The notes under the pieces were generated by a model. It saw only the letters and a program-made list of their open reading frames with translations. It was not told the origin of the DNA and made no database searches. Shown piece by piece: positions 16,295 through 24,792 of a stretch of 50,775 bases of DNA. How positions within the stretch are numbered: position 1 is the stretch's first letter; each line of letters starts with the position of its first letter. This stretch comes from RGIG8775 sp045660295 (lineage in GTDB: Bacteria > Bacillota > Clostridia > Oscillospirales > CAG-272). Location: the NCBI GenBank assembly GCA_045660295.1, contig JAZRDN010000032.1:1-50775 (forward strand), written 5' to 3'. A program made the translations under genes and the position numbers.

Positions 16295-18516
16295 TTAGTC
16301 AACGCACCACTTTGAGGGGGTATCTCCCATAACGAAATGCAGTTCTCCGCCCTCGAGTATCTGCTTATGCGTAAGCTTGCAAGCGTTAAGGGGCTTGCCC
16401 TGCCATGTGGCGGACTGTACGTAGATGTTTGAGCCGCCTACGTTTTCGCCGGTGACACGGAGATCCTTGCCGTTGCCAAGATGAAAAACTATCTCCTCAA
16501 CTCTCGTACCGTGAAGATAATAATTCTCGGTAGTCGCGTAAGGGAAAAATCCGCACATAAGGAAGATATAATATGACGACATACCACCGTTATCCTCGTC
16601 ACCGGGGTAATCGTTCTCAAGAGAAAATCTTGAAATAACGCCGTCAATTACCTTTGCCGCCAGATCGGGGCGCTTGATCTCGTCCGTACAGAAAAGCCAG
16701 GGTATGTGGAAGGACGGCTCGTTGGTAAAGTTAAGGTATCCCTCTTTTCCGTGGTCGTCGTTGTAATAGTTCACGCTGTGCTCACACGCCCAAAGAAGCC
16801 TCTTGGTAAAGGTCTCCGCGCCGCCCATAGTCTCCACAAGCCGCGGAACGTCGTTGTAATTGAAATATGACGCGTCCCAGCCCGTAGCCTCGTAAAAATG
16901 CATATTGTAGCCGCCGTGGGCGTCAAAGCCCTCGGCAAAGCTGCCGTCCCCGTTGGGATTTTGCGGGAAACCGAAAAAGCCCTCGCTTTGGTTATTCATG
17001 TTCCATACGTTGAGCCAGTTAGCCGAGCGCGCCTTGTATTTTTGGTACTCAGCCTCGCTTCCCAGCTCCTTAGCCACCTCGGAAACCGCCTTGTCGTTAA
17101 AAGCAAAGCCCATGGTCGCCGCGGCGGATTTGAATCTCCACGTATACCCCTTGCCCGTTACGGTCTTGGCATTGCCCGTGACGAAGCCACGCTCTACGTA
17201 CTCGGCGGAGCGCATTCTTTCGGCGCTGGCAAGCAATACCGCGTAGGCGTCCTCCCACGTATATCTGCTAAGCTCTACGCCCTTGAGATAAGCGTCGGCA
17301 ATGGCGTTATCCACGTCGTTTCCGCCCTGACCCGCCAAAAACTCCTTTGCCGCCGTATATTCGTCGGCGACAACGATTCCGTTCCCTTCTGCCTCGTTGC
17401 GCTTGGCACGGTCGATAAAGGAATCCACTATAGAGCCCATCTTTTCGGGATAGAGCAAGGAATACATCGGGAACACGGTTTTCCACGTGTCCCAAACCGT
17501 GTGGAAATCATCCCACGTGCCGTGATCGTTCGTGCGGTCGCGGGGCTGAATGTTCATGTGGTACATTGCCGTATAGAAGCGCCTGAGAAGTGCGGTATCT
17601 TCGGTTTTCAGCTCGATAGCGCCAAGTACCCTTTTCCACTTCTCCCTCGCGCTTCCCTTACCGCGCCGTAATCGAAGCTCGGTATCTGCTCAGCAAGCAG
17701 TTCCCTTGCCCTCTCGGCGCTGACAAAGGATATCGCTATCTTAACCCTTACCGTCATACCGTCAGACCCGACACGACCGAGTTTTACGTAAGCCCCCAGT
17801 CTCTGCAAGCTGTCAGCCTCAACGGCGGTAACTCTGTTGGGGTCAAGCGCCACAGTCTTGTCCCCCTTGAAAACACCGATCTGTGAAAAGTCGGTGTCAA
17901 ACTCCAAGGCAAAATACATTTGCCAGTCAATATTGTTCCAGTTGCCCGAATACAGACCGCCGCCGTAAATAGCCCTGTTTTTGGGGTCTATGGTGACGCT
18001 TCCCTCTTTCATGCAGGCTTCTATATCGAGCTTGCGGGCAACGTCAATGAGAAAGGACGCGTCCTCGCCCACGGGGTACTCAAAGGTGTAGATAGCCGAA
18101 TTGTGAGCAGGCGTTACCATTGCCTTGATGCCGTTCTCCAAGGAGACCCGATATTCAAAGCATTTGGCGACCTCGCTCCCCGCAAGCGCAAAGGACGCGC
18201 GCTTTGCGCTGTCAAGCTCAACACCGCCCACCATAGGCGCAAGCAGATAGTTGCCGTAGCACTTTACACCGCCCGATCCGGATATGTAGGCTTGCCCAAA
18301 ACCCACAATGGGTTGGTTGCGCAGATAACCGCCGCAGTCCTTTTCCAGCGTCTCGGGGCTTGGGTGTATAGAGCCCGAGGGCAACGTGGGACCCGCCGAG
18401 GTAGCGCTGCCGACGCCAAACAAGAGGTCGGTGTATTCCGTGAAGTCTATATTAAGCGACGAAAAAGCTGTCGCGCTCGGGTGCGCTAAGCTCGCCATGG
18501 ATTTTCTGATTTTCAT
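16295..18516 (-). pseudogene. GH92 family alpha-mannosidase, split by a frameshift
   Basis: Two adjacent minus-strand frames (17608-18516 and 16295-17566) join into one protein of about 740 residues. It resembles GH92 calcium-dependent exo-alpha-mannosidases: N-terminal 'LLFGVGSATSAGPTLPSGSI', 'YGNYLLAPMVGGVEL', then C-terminal 'DRTNDHGTWDDFHTVWDTWK' and 'NDYPGDEDNGGMSSYYIF' with the acidic catalytic region. The C-terminal frame can be followed back as 'EKWKRVLGAIELKTED' into 17630-17650, where the frames switch, so one base is lost or gained there. No secretion signal is visible. A ribosome binding site (AAGGAGAG) and promoter precede the start. It may be a recent pseudogene or a sequencing error. 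Confidence 0.8.
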
Positions 18517-18542
18517 AACGCTCTCCTTGCAATATTTTTATT

Positions 18543-18571
18543 AGCATAACACAAAAATTCGAAGTTGTAAA
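18543..18571 (-). promoter_or_regulatory. Predicted promoter of the GH92 gene
   Basis: Minus-strand TTTACA (18566-18571) and TATGCT (18543-18548) are spaced by 17 bp, about 27 nt upstream of the ATG at 18516. Confidence 0.6.
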
Positions 18572-18754
18572 TAATTTGAAAAACATTTACAAGCATTTAC
18601 AAGATTTAAGGTCGAATTTGCAATGCTTGACAAGAAAAAAGCCCCCATGGCGTTGTGTTCTACAGAAGTCACAGCCAAAAAAGCTACGCCAAACGCAATC
18701 AAATCGCCTTGGCGATTTGACGCTAGGTTCGAAAATAAGAGGCGCAAGAAAAAA

Positions 18755-18788
18755 AGAACAGAGTAGCGTTGCTACTCTGTTCTTTTTT
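18755..18788 (-). terminator. Terminator of tRNA-Gln, probably bidirectional
   Basis: AGAACAGAGTAGC (18755-18767) pairs with GCTACTCTGTTCT (18771-18783), with A and T runs on the two sides. The rest of 18572-18754 contains no gene that I can support. Confidence 0.85.
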
Positions 18789-18863
18789 GGCTGGGGCACT
18801 AGGATTCGAACCTAGGTAATGACGGAGTCAGAGTCCGTTGCCTTACCGCTTGGCGATGCCCCA
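18788..18863 (-). tRNA. tRNA-Gln(CTG)
   Basis: On the minus strand the sequence folds as a cloverleaf. The acceptor stem is TGGGGCA/TGCCCCA, the anticodon stem ACGGA/TCCGT encloses the loop CTCTGAC with anticodon CTG, and the T arm is CTAGG-TTCGAAT-CCTAG. Discriminator G and an encoded CCA follow. Its promoter and terminator are both clear. It marks the left border of the accessory island. Confidence 0.95.
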
Positions 18864-18880
18864 ATATTTTCAACTCTGTT

Positions 18881-18909
18881 ATTATAGCAGATTTATTCCA
18901 ATTTGTCAA
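18881..18909 (-). promoter_or_regulatory. Promoter of tRNA-Gln
   Basis: Perfect consensus on the minus strand: TTGACA (18904-18909), 17-bp spacer, TATAAT (18881-18886). Confidence 0.85.
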
Positions 18910-19119
18910 CACTTATTTTTCATTTTTTAAATATTTTTTTGAATATTTTTGAAATTTTTTCGTTTGGCTCGGCTTTTTGCTTTATTTTGTGCAAAAAACC
19001 ACCTGATTATTCAAAAAAGCAAAAATATAGTCTTTTCTTTTCGTTTGCAAAAAATACAGCTCAAATATTACATTTCGAATTTCAATTTAATCATTTTTGA
19101 TAAAATGAGTAAATTGGCG

Positions 19120-19148
19120 TTGACAAGCAACAAATTAAATGGTATACT
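19120..19148 (+). promoter_or_regulatory. Promoter of the Fic and type I restriction-modification operon
   Basis: TTGACA (19120-19125) and TATACT (19143-19148) are spaced by 17 bp, about 35 nt upstream of the Fic start. Bases 18910-19119 are AT-rich and show no gene. Confidence 0.8.
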
Positions 19149-19183
19149 ATATTATAGATAAAAATCCCCGATGTGAGGTCTAT

Positions 19184-20242
19184 ATGCACGATTACAATTA
19201 CAAAAACAAATGGCAAAAATTACTTACACCCGAAGTGGTTTCTTTGCTGACGCAAATTCACGAATATAAAGGAGCGCAGACTCTATTTATAGAAGCAAAA
19301 GCCGATACGTTGACGCAACTTGTTGAAATGGCAAAAATACAAAGCACCGAAGCCTCAAATAAAATCGAAGGCATTTACACCTCTGATGAACGACTCAAAA
19401 GCCTTGTTTCAAACAAAACAATGCCTCGCACAAGAAACGAGCAAGAAATAGCGGGCTACCGCGACGTACTCTCCACCATACACGAAAGTCACGATTTCAT
19501 TCCCATAAAGCCGTCAATTATATTGCAGCTTCACCGCGACTTGTACAAATTCAGCGGCAAAACAAACGGTGGCTTTTATAAAGGAGCTGACAACGTGATT
19601 GCGGAAGAAGACAACAAAGGCAACAGACGCATCCGCTTCAATACCGTCCCCGCATTTGAGACACCCGATGCGATTGATGAAATTTGCTCATCGTTTGACG
19701 AAATGTTAGCCGAAACCGATGCCGATCCGCTTCTTATCATTCCAATGTTTATATTGGATTTTCTGTGCATTCACCCATTTGGTGACGGCAACGGCAGAAT
19801 GAGCCGATTGCTCACCCTTCTGCTCCTATACCGCGCAGGTTATATTGTTGGCAAATATATCAGTATTGAAAAATTGATTGAACAGACGAAAGAAACCTAC
19901 TACGAAGCATTGCAAGCCAGTTCCTCAAATTGGCACGAGAACAAAAACGACTATATTCCCTTTGTACAATACACACTTGGCATTGTGGTTGCCGCATATC
20001 GCGAGTTCTCGTCAAGAGTGAAGCTCATTGTCGCAAGCAATATGTCCAAACCCGAGCGTATCCGAGAAATCATAAAAGACACGCTTGGCAAAATTACAAA
20101 AACAGAAATTATGGAAAAATGCCCCGATATCAGCCAGGTCACCGTGCAGAGAGCACTTAACGATTTGGTAAAGAGCGGAGAAATCCTCAAGATCGGCGGC
20201 GGACGTTATACTTCATATATGTGGAATCACGGAAAGGATTAA
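19184..20242 (+). CDS. Fic family protein (putative AMP transferase)
   Basis: The 352-residue protein has an N-terminal helical domain. It then has the Fic core motif 'CIHPFGDGNGRMSRLLTL', which matches HPFx(D/E)GNGR with catalytic His and phosphate-binding residues intact. A C-terminal winged-helix-like segment ('ISQVTVQRALNDLVKSGE') follows. An 'STEASNKIEGI' segment near residue 60 matches the (S/T)xxxE(G/N) type inhibitory helix of class II Fic enzymes. I chose ATG 19184 because GAGG lies just upstream and the promoter is 35 nt away. The gene ends 3 nt before hsdM. Fic genes are often found next to type I restriction systems. The target protein is unknown. Confidence 0.92.
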   Translation: MHDYNYKNKWQKLLTPEVVSLLTQIHEYKGAQTLFIEAKADTLTQLVEMAKIQSTEASNKIEGIYTSDERLKSLVSNKTMPRTRNEQEIAGYRDVLSTIHESHDFIPIKPSIILQLHRDLYKFSGKTNGGFYKGADNVIAEEDNKGNRRIRFNTVPAFETPDAIDEICSSFDEMLAETDADPLLIIPMFILDFLCIHPFGDGNGRMSRLLTLLLLYRAGYIVGKYISIEKLIEQTKETYYEALQASSSNWHENKNDYIPFVQYTLGIVVAAYREFSSRVKLIVASNMSKPERIREIIKDTLGKITKTEIMEKCPDISQVTVQRALNDLVKSGEILKIGGGRYTSYMWNHGKD

Positions 20243-20245
20243 AAA

Positions 20246-21805
20246 ATGATTACAGGCGAACTTAAAAACAGAATAGACGGACTTTGGGATATATTTGCGG
20301 CGGGCGGACTTGTTAATCCCCTCGACGTTATTGAGCAGGTAACATATCTGATGTTTATCCGCGACCTTGACGACACCGACAATCTCCGCTCAAAGGAAGC
20401 CGTTATGCTCGGACTCCCTCATAAAAGCATCTTTGCCGACAAGGTAAAGGTTGGCGAGCGCGAGATAGACGGCAATCAGCTCAAATGGTCGGTGTTCCAC
20501 GACTTTCCCGCTGCAAAAATGTACTCCACCGTTCAGGAATGGGTGTTCCCTTTTATCAAAGGCTTGCACGAAAATAAGGACAGCGCATATTCCAAATATA
20601 TGGACGACGCCATTTTCAAAATCCCCACGCCCCTGCTTCTCGACAAGATTGTAACTACACTTGACGATATCTACGCGCAGATGGCGCAGATCAAGGACGG
20701 CGACATTCGCGGAGACGTGTATGAGTATCTTCTCTCAAAAATTTCCCAGTCGGGACTGAACGGTCAGTTCCGTACCCCTCGCCATATCATCCGTATGATG
20801 GTAGAGCTGATGGATCCCACCGCCGATGAAATCATTTGCGACCCTGCCTGCGGTACGTCGGGCTTTTTGGTGGCGGCAGGCGATTACCTCAAGGAAAAAC
20901 GCAAAGAGGAAATCTTCTTCAACAAACAAAAGAAGAACCACTATATGAACGGAATGTTCCACGGCTACGATATGGACAGAACAATGCTCCGCATAGGCGC
21001 GATGAATATGATGACCCACGGCGTGGATAACCCTTATATCGAGTATCGCGATAGCTTGTCCGACCAGAACGCGGATAAGGAAAAATACTCGCTTATCCTT
21101 GCAAATCCGCCCTTTAAGGGAAGCCTTGATAACGACACCGTTTCTGCCGACCTCTTAAAGGTCTGCAAGACTAAAAAAACCGAGCTTTTGTTCCTTGCGC
21201 TGATGCTTCGTATGCTCCGCACGGGCGGACGTTGTGCGGTTATCGTCCCCGACGGCGTGCTGTTCGGCTCGTCTGCGGCGCATAAGGCGATACGCAAGGC
21301 ACTCATTGACGAAAACCGACTTGAAGCCGTTATCTCCATGCCCTCGGGCGTGTTTAAGCCCTACGCAGGAGTTTCCACAGGAATTCTTATCTTTACCAAG
21401 ACAGGACACGGCGGTACAGATAAGGTCTGGTTCTACGATATGCAGGCAGACGGCTTCAGCCTTGACGATAAGCGTACTCCCGTGGCAGAAAATGATATCC
21501 CCGATATTATTGCGAGATTCCACCTTCGTTTTGAGGAGAATCTGCCCGCTCCTACGCCCGATGGCTTTGTTCCCGAGGAGGCTTTTGTTCCCGAATCAGC
21601 AAGGGAACGCACCGAAAAATCCTTCTTCGTGCCCAAAGACGAGATTGTAGCAAACGACTATGACCTCTCAATCAATAAATACAAAAAGACCGAATATAAG
21701 CCCGTGGAGTATGCTCCCACCGCGCAGATTTTGGCGGAACTGAATGAGCTTGAAGCCGAAATTGCAAAGGGGCTTAAAGAGTTGGAGGGGATGTTGAATG
21801 GCTGA
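20246..21805 (+). CDS. hsdM: Type I restriction-modification system, DNA methyltransferase subunit
   Basis: The 519-residue protein has the N-terminal HsdM helical domain ('LWDIFAAGGLVNPLDVIEQV'). This is followed by an adenine-N6 methyltransferase domain with AdoMet motif 'DPACGTSGFLVAAGDYL' (about residue 200) and catalytic 'LANPPFKGSL' (NPPF, about 280). With HsdS it methylates the host recognition sites. Overlap of 8 nt with the next gene and tight spacing after fic show one operon. Length and motifs are normal, so it appears functional. Confidence 0.96.
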   Translation: MITGELKNRIDGLWDIFAAGGLVNPLDVIEQVTYLMFIRDLDDTDNLRSKEAVMLGLPHKSIFADKVKVGEREIDGNQLKWSVFHDFPAAKMYSTVQEWVFPFIKGLHENKDSAYSKYMDDAIFKIPTPLLLDKIVTTLDDIYAQMAQIKDGDIRGDVYEYLLSKISQSGLNGQFRTPRHIIRMMVELMDPTADEIICDPACGTSGFLVAAGDYLKEKRKEEIFFNKQKKNHYMNGMFHGYDMDRTMLRIGAMNMMTHGVDNPYIEYRDSLSDQNADKEKYSLILANPPFKGSLDNDTVSADLLKVCKTKKTELLFLALMLRMLRTGGRCAVIVPDGVLFGSSAAHKAIRKALIDENRLEAVISMPSGVFKPYAGVSTGILIFTKTGHGGTDKVWFYDMQADGFSLDDKRTPVAENDIPDIIARFHLRFEENLPAPTPDGFVPEEAFVPESARERTEKSFFVPKDEIVANDYDLSINKYKKTEYKPVEYAPTAQILAELNELEAEIAKGLKELEGMLNG

Positions 21806-22220
21806 AAATAAAGATAAACCGCAGGTTATCAATAATATTCAAGAACTGAATCTTGAAATTGATTATGATAAGCTTGAGAAAACGATTGAAAATGCAATAA
21901 TTTCAGCAGAATTAAGAAAAGAACAAACCGAAAGAGAAACCATAAAAAACAAAAAGCTCTCTAAACTAACAACAGTTATACTATATGTTGCTTTAGGTAT
22001 AGCTTTTATACATCTCATGCTAATTATTGGATTTATTCTTGTTTCCGATTTCGATAGAGTTCCACGGTTGTTTTACAATATGTGTATTTTCGTATTGTGT
22101 GGTATATATGCTTTGGTTGTAGATAAAACTCAAAATACTACAAGCGCTCTCAACTTAATCTCTATTATTTTGGCAGTTATATCATTAATTATTGCATATG
22201 GTTCATTTGCAGGGGTGTAA
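21798..22220 (+). CDS. Small membrane protein inside the type I restriction operon
   Basis: The 140-residue protein has a charged N-terminal part with a coiled-coil-like stretch (about residues 15-55, many Glu and Lys). It then has three hydrophobic helices (about 58-80, 90-110, 118-138). I do not recognise a family. It overlaps hsdM by 8 nt and ends 12 nt before hsdS, so it is translated together with them. Such a gene is not part of the standard hsdMSR set. The layout of a helical cytoplasmic part plus membrane helices is reminiscent of effector subunits in some phage-defence systems, but this is only a shape argument. Confidence 0.75.
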   Translation: MAENKDKPQVINNIQELNLEIDYDKLEKTIENAIISAELRKEQTERETIKNKKLSKLTTVILYVALGIAFIHLMLIIGFILVSDFDRVPRLFYNMCIFVLCGIYALVVDKTQNTTSALNLISIILAVISLIIAYGSFAGV

Positions 22221-22232
22221 AGGAGAAAAAAG

Positions 22233-23378
22233 ATGATTAAACTAGGTGATGTTTGTAAAATTGTATCTGGTTCTACACCAAACACCAATATTACAGAATA
22301 TTGGGATGGGAATATAAAATGGATTACTCCTGCCGAACTCAATGAAGATAGTTTTTATGTTTTTGATTCAGTTCGTCATATATCCGAGCAAGGGAAAGTC
22401 AAAACAGGACTTACATATATGCCTGTTGGCACGGTAATTCTATCCTCACGTGCACCAATTGGAAAGACAGCTATTGCAGGATGCGAAATGTGCTGTAATC
22501 AAGGCTTTAAAAACTTGATATGCAGTGAAAAAATCTATAATGAATATCTGTATTTTTTCTTGAAAAACAAGACTGATTTTTTGAACTCATTAGGGCGTGG
22601 TGCCACTTTCAAAGAACTGTCAAAATCCATAGTGGAAAATATTGAAATATCTTTGCCGAATTACGAAACACAAAAACAAATTGCGAATGTCATGAGACAA
22701 GTCGAAAAATTGATACAATTTCGCAAACAGCAACTTTCAAAATTGGACGAGCTCGTCAAATCCCAATTTGTCGAACTGTTTGATAATAGCAATTATCCGA
22801 CAGAGCCACTCAATAATAATGTTATTGAGATGTTTATAGGACCGTTTGGCAGTAGTTTAAAAAACGAGTTCTTTGTAAATGAGGAAGATGGTTTCTGTAT
22901 GGTGTATGAGCAAAAACATGCCATTCAGAAGACGATGGATGTTCCTACCAGATATGTTCCCAAGAGCAAATATGAAGAACTTAAAAGGTTTACCATTTGG
23001 GGTGGCGACATTATTGTGAGTTGCCGAGGTACGATTGGAGAAATCTATACTGTTCCAGACGATGCTCCTATGGGGATTATGCACCCATCTATTATGAAAA
23101 TACGATTGAATACCGAAAAGTATAATCAAAAGTTTTTTGTGTTTGCATTGGAGCAGTACATGGATGAACACAATGCCGAAGCAAAAGGCAGCGGTGTAAA
23201 AATGGCGGTTAGTGCAAATGTATTGGGACAATCGGATTTCGTTGTCCCCCCTATGGAAGTGCAAAACCAGTTTGCAGCCTTCGTTGAACAGACCGACAAA
23301 TCAAAATTGGAAATCCAAAAGAGCCTTGAAAAGCTCGAAACACTAAAAAAAGCATTAATGCAAAAATATTTTGGATAA
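22233..23378 (+). CDS. hsdS: Type I restriction-modification system, specificity subunit
   Basis: The 381-residue protein has two target recognition domains. The first begins 'IKLGDVCKIVSGSTPNTN' with 'WITPAEL'. The second begins near residue 195 ('NVIEMFIGPFGSSLKNEF'). Each is followed by a conserved coiled-coil spacer ('QKQIANVMRQVEKLIQFRKQ' and 'FVEQTDKSKLEIQKSLEKLE'). It determines the bipartite DNA site for both methylation and cleavage. It is visibly more AT-rich than hsdM, which fits exchange of recognition domains. It has AAAGGAG upstream. Confidence 0.95.
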   Translation: MIKLGDVCKIVSGSTPNTNITEYWDGNIKWITPAELNEDSFYVFDSVRHISEQGKVKTGLTYMPVGTVILSSRAPIGKTAIAGCEMCCNQGFKNLICSEKIYNEYLYFFLKNKTDFLNSLGRGATFKELSKSIVENIEISLPNYETQKQIANVMRQVEKLIQFRKQQLSKLDELVKSQFVELFDNSNYPTEPLNNNVIEMFIGPFGSSLKNEFFVNEEDGFCMVYEQKHAIQKTMDVPTRYVPKSKYEELKRFTIWGGDIIVSCRGTIGEIYTVPDDAPMGIMHPSIMKIRLNTEKYNQKFFVFALEQYMDEHNAEAKGSGVKMAVSANVLGQSDFVVPPMEVQNQFAAFVEQTDKSKLEIQKSLEKLETLKKALMQKYFG

Positions 23379-23390
23379 AGGAGATATAAA

Positions 23391-23468
23391 ATGAGCAAAA
23401 CGTTGAATAGAGTAATTACAAGCCAAAAACTTCCTGCGCTTTTTTATGGGTTCAAGGTTATAGAATAG
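23391..23468 (+). CDS. Possible 25-aa ORF or gene remnant between hsdS and abiH
   Basis: A good ribosome binding site (GGAG, 23380-23383) precedes ATG 23391 and a frame of 25 codons. It resembles no family I know. It may be the start of a gene lost when the AbiH gene was inserted. Confidence 0.3.
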   Translation: MSKTLNRVITSQKLPALFYGFKVIE

Positions 23469-23516
23469 GCATTTAAGAAGGAATGGAATTAATATAATAA
23501 ATTGGGAGAAATATAA

Positions 23517-24776
23517 ATGAAATACGCATTACTTGGAAATGGATTTGATTTACATCATAATTTACCGACAAAATACATAGACATTTTACATATTTTTAAT
23601 TTTTGGACAAATCATATTGACTCTCAATATGAAAGTATAGGAGAACTGATAAATGCCTTTTTACAAGGAAACTCTGAAATGAGTAATATTAAAGAGATAA
23701 CAAACAGGTTCCATAATTTCTACAATACAAATAAAGAAAAATTGGATTCTGAGATTATCGACATTTCTAAAACAAAAGATTTTCTCTTAAATTTGAAGAA
23801 TTCATTTTGGTTTTCATACTTTATAAATGCAAAATATGAGGATATTGGATGGATTGACTTTGAAAGTGAAATACACTCGATTTTGAAAATTTTTAAATAT
23901 ATTCTAGAAAACCATCCTGCTGACTTCACAGTGATTGAAAGTAGCGAATGTCCCAGATTCAAGCTTTGTATATGCGAGACTAACCTACACAATATAAGTA
24001 TGTGCGAAAATTCTGGCGAAGAAAACATTGTAGTTTTCATTGATAAAACGTTTGTAAATCGGACTCTGTATAAGACTCACGAACCGTACAACGCAGAAGC
24101 AATCACTAAATATCTATATGAACATTTGGAAATTATTGAAGAGGCTATTTGCTTTTATCTGAACCATTTCATAAATATAGTTGTTGACACAAACACAAAA
24201 TCTTCTGCCTTGTCCTTTCTTGAAGATGTTAATGTTGTTGTCACATTGAATTACACAAACACTTTTGAAAAAATCTACAATAATGTCGATAAAAAATCTA
24301 CAATTTGTCATTATCACGGACAAGCTTCAGATAATAATATTGTTTTAGGCATAAATTCTACCACCGAAGACGAATTAGAAAAAGAAAGAGAACCAAATAC
24401 AACATTTATTGTTTTCAAAAAATACTATCAAAGAATTCTTAAAAACTGTGATGCTGATTTTTTGCCACTCTTGGAAGAAGAAAGATACAATCTAAATCTT
24501 GGAAATTATAAAAAATACAAACAATATAATCCTGACGAATTAATGATAGTTGGACACTCTCTTGATATAACAGACAGAGATATTATTAAAGAATTGTTCT
24601 CAATCTGTGGTAAAGTTTGTGTATATTATCATTCAGTCAATGAATTTGGAAAATATATAAAGAATTTAACTCAAATTTTTGGAAAGACTTCGTTTGAGGA
24701 AATGAGGAAAATTGGAAAATTAGAATTTGCAAAATTAGGTAAGTACAAATGTATCAACAATTCAATCTGCAATTAG
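23517..24776 (+). CDS. AbiH-family abortive infection protein
   Basis: The 419-residue protein begins 'YALLGNGFDLHHNLPTKYID', the typical AbiH N-terminus. It continues with a 'DFESEIHSILK' segment, the 'TLNYTNTFEKIY...CHYHGQ' region (about residues 242-265) and a C-terminal 'IVGHSLDITDRDI' segment, all of the AbiH type. AbiH was described in lactococci as a phage abortive infection protein; its mechanism is not well known. The gene is very AT-rich and interrupts the hsd operon between hsdS and hsdR, so it was probably acquired separately. Confidence 0.88.
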   Translation: MKYALLGNGFDLHHNLPTKYIDILHIFNFWTNHIDSQYESIGELINAFLQGNSEMSNIKEITNRFHNFYNTNKEKLDSEIIDISKTKDFLLNLKNSFWFSYFINAKYEDIGWIDFESEIHSILKIFKYILENHPADFTVIESSECPRFKLCICETNLHNISMCENSGEENIVVFIDKTFVNRTLYKTHEPYNAEAITKYLYEHLEIIEEAICFYLNHFINIVVDTNTKSSALSFLEDVNVVVTLNYTNTFEKIYNNVDKKSTICHYHGQASDNNIVLGINSTTEDELEKEREPNTTFIVFKKYYQRILKNCDADFLPLLEEERYNLNLGNYKKYKQYNPDELMIVGHSLDITDRDIIKELFSICGKVCVYYHSVNEFGKYIKNLTQIFGKTSFEEMRKIGKLEFAKLGKYKCINNSICN

Positions 24777-24792
24777 TTATAGGAGAATCTTT

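Noticed and set aside
16898..17671. Plus-strand frame inside the GH92 gene
   Set aside because: The GH92 protein signature is on the minus strand; the frame has no motif or ribosome binding site.
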